Part shown: one piece after another, positions 1 through 4,623 of the stretch | How positions within the stretch are numbered: position 1 is the stretch's first letter | Layout: each line of letters starts with the position of its first letter | Source of the DNA: JBOGFC01 sp050742155 | GTDB taxonomy: Bacteria; Actinomycetota; Acidimicrobiia; Spongiisociales; JALYHC01 | DNA length: 9,219 nt | Assembly (NCBI GenBank): GCA_050742155.1 | Contig: JBOGFC010000079.1 | Coordinates: 1-9,219 of the forward strand | Reading direction: 5' to 3' | Notes under the pieces: model-generated | Seen by the model: the letters and a program-made list of their open reading frames with translations, nothing else | Told to the model about the DNA's origin: nothing | Database searches by the model: none | Made by a program: the position numbers and the translations under genes

Positions 1-317
1 GGGAACTCGTCGAGGCCCACCTGGATCCTGATGACGGGAGCACCTGCCACCACGTGATATGCGGTCAGCACAAGTCCCGATCGCTCGTAGATAAGCCCGG
101 ATCCCGATGCCTCGAACGCCCCCGCGACATCGGCTCCCTCTACCACGACTCGAACCGTGGCCGACCTTGCACCTTCTATCCCGAGGCGTTGACTTGCGCC
201 AGCATCGTCACCCGACACATCCCTTTGACCCGCCGTAATACATGCGCCGGCCACCAGGGTCATTCCAAGGAGCACACTCGGTGGAATGGAGCGAATGGCA
301 TAAGAGCGCAGCGCCAC
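1..317 (-). CDS. Trypsin-like (HtrA-type) serine protease, N-terminal part, exported or lipoprotein; runs off left edge
   Basis: Minus-strand frame open from a GTG at 317 to the window edge (105 codons). Residues 1-26 read as an export signal: basic start, hydrophobic stretch PSVLLGMTLVAG, then Cys26 in VAGAC, a loose lipobox, so the mature protein may be lipid-anchored outside the membrane. After a short linker, residues 54-95 match the start of a chymotrypsin-fold protease domain: ATVRVVVEG, then SGSGLIYERSGLVLTAYHVV, the classic block around the catalytic His (H88 here). The catalytic Asp and Ser would lie beyond the window, so activity cannot be judged. The GTG lies 2 nt after the nucleotidase stop (TGA 322-320), suggesting co-transcription and translational coupling; I see no strong Shine-Dalgarno of its own. 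A likely role is cleavage or quality control of envelope proteins, as known for the family. Family call fairly sure; exact start less so. Confidence 0.8.
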   Translation of the reverse strand, partial: MALRSYAIRSIPPSVLLGMTLVAGACITAGQRDVSGDDAGASQRLGIEGARSATVRVVVEGADVAGAFEASGSGLIYERSGLVLTAYHVVAGAPVIRIQVGLDEF

Positions 318-319
318 CC

Positions 320-1009
320 TCAGCTACCAGGAATAGGTTGGGGACCAGAGCCTTGGATCGTCCGGTGCCATCGCTCGATTTCCTCGAGGATCATCTTCTC
401 TACTTCCTCCCAGTCGTGCGCCTGTGGAGGGTCTAGGTGCCGGTTCGCTGGCGTAATGAACACGATCACGTTCTTCCCTCCAGCTCGGAGCGCCTCGACG
501 TTCGACGCCGAGTCCTCGATGTAGAGGTCAGCGCCGACGGCCGCCTTGTCCCTCATGAAACACAGATCCCAGTAGGGAAAGTCGTGCCGGTCCAGCCATT
601 CGATGGTTTGGGCCACCGCTACACGATGGAAGAACTCGAAGTACAACCGGTGGGTGATGATCCGGATTCGGACGCGCTCGCGGGTCCATAGGCGACGGAG
701 GGCCAGCGATGCTCCGGGCACGGGAGGCAGGTCTCGAAAGAGATCGCGTCTCGTTACGGCATATCGGTAGAGGGCGTCGAACCCGCCAGCGGCCTCTAGG
801 TTCCACTCCGGGTAGTTGTACGTCGGACAAGGAGAGAGTTCCTCGACGGGCACGTCGAGCCACTCCGCAGCGATCGGCCGAAGGCCTGCGGCAAAGTCCG
901 CACAGACGCCATCCAGGTCCACTCCCAGGACGAAGGAAGCGGTCCGATATGTCGACGACCCGGCCGCACCCATGAGATTCGACGCAGTACTCGGTTCCAC
1001 GAGGGCCAC
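320..1009 (-). CDS. 5'-nucleotidase, NT5C-type HAD phosphatase
   Basis: 229 aa, cytoplasmic (no signal peptide), near the usual family length plus a roughly 25-residue N-terminal extension. HAD motifs are all visible: motif I DLDGVCADF (nucleophile D31, acid/base D33), motif II around T119 in IRIITHRL, motif III K155 in MRDKAAVG, and the acidic motif IV at E165/D166 in DLYIEDSASN. This matches the family that contains 5'(3')-deoxyribonucleotidases, which remove phosphate from (deoxy)nucleoside monophosphates; actual substrate unknown, and many bacterial members are uncharacterised. The GTG start at 1009 is supported by GGAGG (plus-strand complement 1015-1019) five bases upstream. First gene of a minus-strand pair with the serine protease just downstream. 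The IS21-type iterons begin only about 80 bp upstream, so its promoter may have been affected by the insertion. Family assignment is firm. Confidence 0.9.
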   Translation of the reverse strand: MALVEPSTASNLMGAAGSSTYRTASFVLGVDLDGVCADFAAGLRPIAAEWLDVPVEELSPCPTYNYPEWNLEAAGGFDALYRYAVTRRDLFRDLPPVPGASLALRRLWTRERVRIRIITHRLYFEFFHRVAVAQTIEWLDRHDFPYWDLCFMRDKAAVGADLYIEDSASNVEALRAGGKNVIVFITPANRHLDPPQAHDWEEVEKMILEEIERWHRTIQGSGPQPIPGS

Positions 1010-1090
1010 TGATGCCTCCGACTGACACCCCGTACTCCTTCGGCATCACGTCTCGTCCAGTTGAGGGCCCGGGTGGTTCAATGTCTAACA

Positions 1091-1176
1091 GCGGCCAGGC
1101 TTAACTCCAGGTAGGCGGCCAGGTAACTCCCGGTAGGCGGACAGCTCATCTCCCGGTCGGCGGACACCTCATCTCC
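1091..1176 (+). repeat. Four degenerate direct repeats: IS21-type terminal iterons (left end)
   Basis: Four units begin GCGG(C/A)CA at 1091, 1115, 1137 and 1160, spaced 24, 22 and 23 bp, each continuing to an ACTCC or ATCTCC block (for example GCGGACAGCTCATCTCC). IS21-family elements carry multiple terminal repeats of this size that bind the transposase, and the IstA remnant follows directly on the same strand. The outer end is probably the TG of TGTCTAACAG at 1082 (inferred). I found no matching inverted copy to the right, so the right end appears lost. Confidence 0.7.
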
Positions 1177-1259
1177 GACGTCCTGGTCCACCAAGGAGAC
1201 CCCTCCCCGGGGTGAACTCACGGCGCAACCCTGTCGAGCCACCCGAGAGGAGGAGCCTC

Positions 1260-1775
1260 GTGAAGAAGTCTGGCAAGGAGATCATGGAGATCCTCGAGGC
1301 ATGCGACCTGACCCACTGCTACTGGTCGGCCGCCGCCCTGGCGGGCTGCGACCCGAAGACCGTCGAGCGCTACGTGGCACTGAGAGACCGCCGCGGCGAC
1401 CCCTACGCCCCTGGGCGCCGGGAGCGGATCACCGACCCCCACATCGAGAAGATCGAGGAGTGGGTGGAGCGCTCCCGAGGCCGCATCCGGGGCGACGTCG
1501 TCCACCGGCGCCTGCAGGCGATGGGCCTATGGGGGCTCCGAGCGCACCCCCCGGCGGGCGGTGGCCGAGGCCAAGGCCGCCTTCAGGGCCGGCCGGGCGC
1601 CGCCCCTACCGACCCTGGGTCACCGAGCCGGCGATGTGGCTGCATTGGGACTGGGGAGAGGGGCCTCTGTTGGGGACGGGGGGAGACGCACGGCGCACCC
1701 AGCTCTTCTGCGCCTGGCTGGCCTGGAGCCGCTACTGGGTGGTATCCCCACCTGGGACCGGACCCTCCGCCAGCG
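1260..1775 (+). pseudogene. istA: IS21-family transposase (IstA) remnant, frameshifted and truncated
   Basis: GTG at 1260 follows a strong AGGAGGAG. The first ~90 codons give the IstA N-terminus with its helix-turn-helix (EIMEILEACDLTHCYWSAAA, then AGCDPKTVERYVALRD) and WVERSRGRIRGDVVHRRLQA. From about 1535 homology continues only by changing frame: SERTPRRAVAEAKAAFRAGR, then from about 1595 RPYRPWVTEPAMWLHWDWGE and TQLFCAWLAWSRY, then from about 1740 IPTWDRTL. Three indels therefore break the gene. The Asp in HWDWGEGP (codon 1649-1651) is the expected first residue of the DDE catalytic triad; the rest of the core is absent because similarity stops near 1775. No IstB partner is present. The element cannot transpose on its own. 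Family call is by recognition of the conserved N-terminal and WDWGEGP blocks. Confidence 0.8.
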
Positions 1776-1776
1776 C

Positions 1777-1927
1777 CCCCTGGGTCGTCGATGGGTTGGC
1801 GGACCATCATCATCGCCCAGGCGTTCCAGCGGTACCCACAGGTCGGGCATTCGGGTTCCCCGGTGCGGCTCGTAGGTTTTTGTGGTGCGCTCCGCAAGTC
1901 GGGCAGGGGGGCGTAGGGCGGTGGCAT
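1777..1927 (-). pseudogene. Small zinc-ribbon ORF remnant, frame-broken, at the IS21 junction
   Basis: A minus-strand ATG at 1927 has AGGAG (complement of 1934-1938) six bases upstream. Two CPTCG knuckles follow, encoded at 1894-1905 and 1838-1849, which would make a C-x2-C-x(about 15)-C-x2-C zinc ribbon; but they lie in different frames because 44 nt separate them, so one indel is needed. The second knuckle continues CPTCGYRWNAWAMMMVRQ and then runs antisense into the transposase remnant, implying truncation at the junction near 1776. Function unknown; two CPTCG motifs so close together are unlikely to be chance, but I cannot name the gene. Confidence 0.35.
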
Positions 1928-2626
1928 AGGCAGCTCCTGCCGGCCGAGATGGTAACCGTCAGGGGGCGGCCGGACGGCGAACCGCCAGGCAGGTGTGTGA
2001 GGCCAGCCACGACTCCTACCGTCCGGCCGGGGGGGCGATGCGGGCGAGGGAAAGGGAATTCCACCAACCCACGTCGCCCTGCACAGACACTAGGCCGCGC
2101 GGCCGAGCTGCGCCACGAACCGGATGGGTACGCCCTCCGCGTTAGGGTGCCACCCGTGGACCAGTCGAGCTGGACGACACCGTCCGGTCCGGGCCTAGAC
2201 GGACGTTGGCGGACCAGGACATCCCGGAGGAAGTGGCTCGGGGCCCGGGTCAGGCCGCCCGCAGCTCCACCTCGAACCGGAAGGGTGCGTCTACCCCTGG
2301 CACGGTAGGCCCCGGCCGAAGTTACCTAGGGTTGGACACGTTCGCCGGCGAGGAGGGGGAGCGTCTGGGTGAGTGGTCCGGCCCCCGGGCGCCTCTCCGA
2401 CCGGCTCCGTGGCCGGCTCGTGTTCCCAGTCTGGCACCCCTGGGCCGACCTCGAGGGCTTGCTGGCCGGCTCATCGAAGGGGGAGGCCTGAGCCGATGAA
2501 CCACCCCCAGCCGCTTGGCCGCCCGTTGCTGGGGCTCTTGCTTCACTGGGGGTCGACCTCGCCGTCGGACTCGGCGACGTCGAGGACCCGGAACCCATCC
2601 AATCCCACCAGTCTGTCCGGGCTCGG
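1928..2626. other. Degraded, gene-less GC-rich stretch between transposase remnants
   Basis: About 700 bp with no frame that looks protein-like for long. It holds short protein-like tails in several frames: minus-strand GVPIRFVAQLGRAA ending at 2090 and GVDAPFRFEVELRAA ending at 2250, which resemble each other, and a plus-strand tail RLVFPVWHPWADLEGLLAG within 2405-2491. It also holds an 11-bp inverted repeat at 1967-2029. Best read as decayed mobile-element cargo; no functional gene is supported. Confidence 0.5.
1967..2029. repeat. 11-bp perfect inverted repeat with 41-bp spacer
   Basis: CGGCCGGACGG at 1967-1977 is the exact reverse complement of CCGTCCGGCCG at 2019-2029. It lies in the degraded region right of the IS21 remnant. 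It could be a stem-loop, a recombination or terminal-repeat relic, or chance in GC-rich DNA. Confidence 0.4.
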
Positions 2627-2773
2627 GGCCCGGTCGGCCTCGGCCAAGACCTTCAGTTTGTAGTCGGCGGTGAACCACCGGCGCCGTGCCTTCTCGGTGA
2701 CCTCGGAATCCGGCCGCTCCTCCGCCTGCCCAGTTTGCACCGCGGGCCTTCGCCCGGTGAGAACCATCGCCAT
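2627..2773 (-). pseudogene. IS3-family transposase OrfA, N-terminal fragment
   Basis: The minus-strand ORF starts at 2773 with AAGGAG nine bases upstream. Residues 21-49 (PDSEVTEKARRRWFTADYKL, then KVLAEADRA) match the start of OrfA of IS3-type elements, the helix-turn-helix DNA-binding subunit produced ahead of the OrfB integrase. Similarity ends abruptly after EADRA, near 2627; the ORF runs on to 2543 with unrelated residues. The rest of OrfA and all of OrfB are missing, so the element is dead. Together with the IS21 remnant it shows that this interval has been a repeated insertion target. Confidence 0.65.
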
Positions 2774-2888
2774 GAGTTCGTTCTCCTTCCCCGCCCTCTG
2801 CTCACTAATTCCGGTGGGTAAGTGGCCTCACATCATCTTGGCACGAAGGGTCAACCCGGACTCCCCCATTGCCGATACACCCAATGCG

Positions 2889-2902
2889 TACAATTACATC
2901 TT
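2889..2902 (+). promoter_or_regulatory. Possible -10 element (TACAAT) for a leaderless transcript
   Basis: TACAAT at 2889-2894 is a good -10 match and puts transcription start about at the GTG at 2903. No Shine-Dalgarno precedes that GTG, so the message may be leaderless, which is common in actinomycetes. TTGCCG at 2869-2874 resembles a -35 but is only 14 bp away, shorter than ideal. Confidence 0.4.
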
Positions 2903-3562
2903 GTGACAGCCTCGATCATCGACCAACTGCGCAATCAGGCCGCAGAACAGGCTGGCGCTCGCCGTGAACTGGTGGACGGCTTCTTGTCGGCCAGATTTCC
3001 CCGTCCTGTTCAATGGGGATTCGTGGCGTTTCCTCCGCTGGACCTTTTGGCTGAGGACCAGAACGAGAGGCTGGCCGTTTCGGTGGTGAGGTTCTCACTA
3101 AAGTTCAGAAAGCGGTTCGTCAGGGCAAGCCGAACAGGCGACCCCAGAGAGATGATGTCAGTATTGGAGTCATCTCTGCAGCAGCTTATGGACATTTGCC
3201 GACGTAGAGACGGGCTTCGGTATCGAGACATTGCAGTCCTCTACAGTCAGATCCTCGGGCCAGTATCCATGCTTATTTTGAGGTCACGAGTTGATTGGGA
3301 GAGGGTCCACCGAGCGGAAAGAGATGCTTTCGATGGTGTCTTCCGCCCGGAGCTGTGGTGGCCGGAGTGGTGGCCGGCCGACTTCGAACGGAGATGTCAA
3401 CGATTTGTCGAGGACCATGAGAAGGGTTGGGTCAAGCCAGGCGAGACCAATTGGGAAGCCTTTCATGATTATGTAAAGGCCTCTGCTTCTCTCGTTACCC
3501 AACTCCGGGTTGAGAACCCGAATCTGCATGATGCAGTGCGCAAAGCCCTCGGGTTGTCATAA
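2903..3562 (+). CDS. Hypothetical protein, 219 aa, first gene of a lower-GC cassette
   Basis: I do not recognise this protein. No signal peptide or membrane span; probably cytoplasmic. Residues 50-135 look helical (DLLAEDQNERLAVSVV, MMSVLESSLQQLMDICRRR, IAVLYSQILGPVSMLILRSR). A Trp-rich patch, LWWPEWWPADF, sits at 151-161, and the C-terminus (NLHDAVRKALGLS) is helical. The frame is open upstream to a GTG at 2822, but those residues do not look protein-like; I prefer the GTG at 2903 (start VTASIIDQLRNQAAEQ), next to a -10-like TACAAT. Base composition is visibly poorer in G+C than the flanking genes, suggesting horizontal acquisition. The next gene begins 21 nt downstream on the same strand, so the two are probably co-transcribed. 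Both proteins contain RVDW(E/K)R (R129-R134 here), possibly coincidence. A role in a defence or mobile-element module is possible but unproven. Confidence 0.7.
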   Translation: MTASIIDQLRNQAAEQAGARRELVDGFLSARFPRPVQWGFVAFPPLDLLAEDQNERLAVSVVRFSLKFRKRFVRASRTGDPREMMSVLESSLQQLMDICRRRDGLRYRDIAVLYSQILGPVSMLILRSRVDWERVHRAERDAFDGVFRPELWWPEWWPADFERRCQRFVEDHEKGWVKPGETNWEAFHDYVKASASLVTQLRVENPNLHDAVRKALGLS

Positions 3563-3583
3563 TATCTGCGGCTTGGCGGGAAC

Positions 3584-4276
3584 ATGGGCGACAGAGACTT
3601 ACGGAGGCGGTACACCAAGTTCGCCTCAGTCCGGAACAACTCAAGGCTGCGCTTGATTACGCCGAGAAGCTTGAAGGCATCAACTGGGGTTCTGCTCAGT
3701 TTGTCTCGAATCGAAGTCTGCAAGAATTTCTCTCTCTTTTTAGATCACATCCACATCGGGGATGAGCACGGCCTGACCGCAAAGAGTCTGATCGTCGCCG
3801 ACTTTGCGGGTATCAATCGGTGGGAGATGCTCAGCATGCACATTGCCTTGTCTACTCCCGAGACATGGGAGGCAGATCTTGACGAGTCGCAGGTGTTACA
3901 GCTGGAGAGGATTTTCGTAGATCACCTTTGCGATCAACTACTGGAAGCCTACGGAGACCCTGCGACTGTGTCCTATAAGGTGCTCCCCGACAACAGGGTC
4001 GATTGGAAGCGCTCGCGGCTTATGTTGCGACCGTCTGTCGTGAACGTACTCCCGCACCTCTCGGCACAATCGGGGTACATCACATCTCTGGCTATCAGGG
4101 ACCTCGTCAGGCGGCTCGCTCCGCCCCAGAGCCATCTTCGTAGGAGCAACCCTTTCGAGATGGTGATGAGGGTTTACGAGAGCGGGCTCCTGATCGACTT
4201 CGCGAATTGGAGATTCACAAACAAAGCCAGACAGGACTTGGGACCATTACCTGAGGCGCCGCTTCCTGTCAACTGA
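3584..4276 (+). CDS. Hypothetical protein, about 230 aa, with two apparent compensating frame breaks near the N-terminus
   Basis: Not recognised. From ATG 3584 one frame is open to 4276. After about 3742 it looks genuine: DHIHIGDEHGLTAKSLIVAD, LQLERIFVDHLCDQLLEAYG, AIRDLVRRLAPP. Between about 3598 and 3741, however, that frame is Arg/Ser-rich and shadow-like, while the next frame reads LTEAVHQVRLSPEQLKAALD, YAEKLEGINWGSAQF and NRSLQEFLSLF, then stops at 3763. Adding one base near 3598 and removing one T from the T5 run at 3737-3741 would give a continuous, sensible protein. So this is either a frameshifted gene, a sequencing or assembly error, or a recoded gene. No membrane segments; probably cytoplasmic. 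G+C is lower than in the flanks. It lies 21 nt after the 219-aa gene, so likely the same operon. Coding is fairly sure; the printed N-terminal translation is probably wrong. Confidence 0.6.
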   Translation: MGDRDLRRRYTKFASVRNNSRLRLITPRSLKASTGVLLSLSRIEVCKNFSLFLDHIHIGDEHGLTAKSLIVADFAGINRWEMLSMHIALSTPETWEADLDESQVLQLERIFVDHLCDQLLEAYGDPATVSYKVLPDNRVDWKRSRLMLRPSVVNVLPHLSAQSGYITSLAIRDLVRRLAPPQSHLRRSNPFEMVMRVYESGLLIDFANWRFTNKARQDLGPLPEAPLPVN

Positions 4277-4318
4277 AGTTGTCCACCGCTCCCCCACTCC
4301 TTGGACACCGGATAGACC

Positions 4319-4336
4319 GGGAGGAGCATGCCTCCC
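4319..4336 (+). repeat. Small inverted repeat (6-bp stem, 6-nt loop)
   Basis: GGGAGG (4319-4324) and CCTCCC (4331-4336) pair around AGCATG, between the ~230-aa gene and the small ORF. No T-run follows, so it is a poor terminator. It could affect translation of the small ORF downstream or be incidental. Confidence 0.3.
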
Positions 4337-4337
4337 T

Positions 4338-4511
4338 GTGCTAGAGAGGAGGCGAGATGCCGGATCTCAGATCAGATCAGACGGTCTTCTGGTAGAACGC
4401 GTCAACGAGGTCAAACAGGAGCTCGGCGACCTCGGACTGCCTCAGAATCTAGAGGTGATCACGAAAGAGGGTTCCGAGTCGTCGGAAGGAGACTCGGAAG
4501 GAGACGGCTGA
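4338..4511 (+). CDS. Small acidic-tailed ORF, about 50-57 aa, start or frame disturbed by a pentanucleotide repeat
   Basis: The frame ending at TGA 4509-4511 encodes GLLVERVNEVKQELGDLG, LPQNLEVITKEG and an acidic tail with SEGD twice, made by a perfect 12-bp tandem repeat (4482-4505) that keeps this frame. Its only in-frame conventional start is GTG 4338, about 11 bases after GGAGGAG. A better start, ATG 4357 just after GAGGAGGCGAG, is in another frame and stops after MPDLRSDQTVF. Removing one CAGAT unit from the tract at 4368-4381 joins them exactly into MPDLRSDGLLVERVNEVKQE. I infer that the original gene began at 4357 and that a 5-bp duplication broke it, or that the tract switches it on and off. 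No family recognised; a small partner of the upstream genes is possible. It lies 61 nt after the 230-aa gene. Confidence 0.4.
   Translation: MLERRRDAGSQIRSDGLLVERVNEVKQELGDLGLPQNLEVITKEGSESSEGDSEGDG
4368..4381 (+). repeat. Pentanucleotide tandem tract (CAGAT, 2.8 copies)
   Basis: CAGAT, CAGAT, CAGA. Removing one 5-bp unit would restore the reading frame from ATG 4357 into the small acidic-tailed ORF. Confidence 0.6.
4482..4505 (+). repeat. Perfect 12-bp tandem duplication (TCGGAAGGAGAC x2)
   Basis: Two identical adjacent copies at 4482-4493 and 4494-4505. The length is a multiple of three and adds SEGD-SEGD to the acidic tail of the small ORF, supporting that frame as the coding one. Confidence 0.75.
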
Positions 4512-4623
4512 GCCACGACTCGACAACCCCGGTGCGGTTGTGCCTGATTGCTTCACCTGGTATCAGGTTGGTAGAAGCCGAGAGGATCGCCGACGCCCTC
4601 ATCCTGCGCCCTAGACCAGGCCA

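Noticed and set aside
528..1049. Minus-strand 173-codon ORF overlapping the nucleotidase
   Set aside because: Same strand, shifted frame of a gene with all HAD motifs intact; composition is Arg/Pro/Ser shadow.
2822..2902. Upstream GTG start at 2822 for the 219-aa protein
   Set aside because: The extra 27 residues (Cys/His/Gln-rich) do not look like the rest of the protein, and a -10-like TACAAT sits inside them.
4555..4570. ACCTG-GTAT-CAGGT hairpin as a terminator between convergent genes
   Set aside because: The stem is only 5 bp and no T-run follows on either strand.
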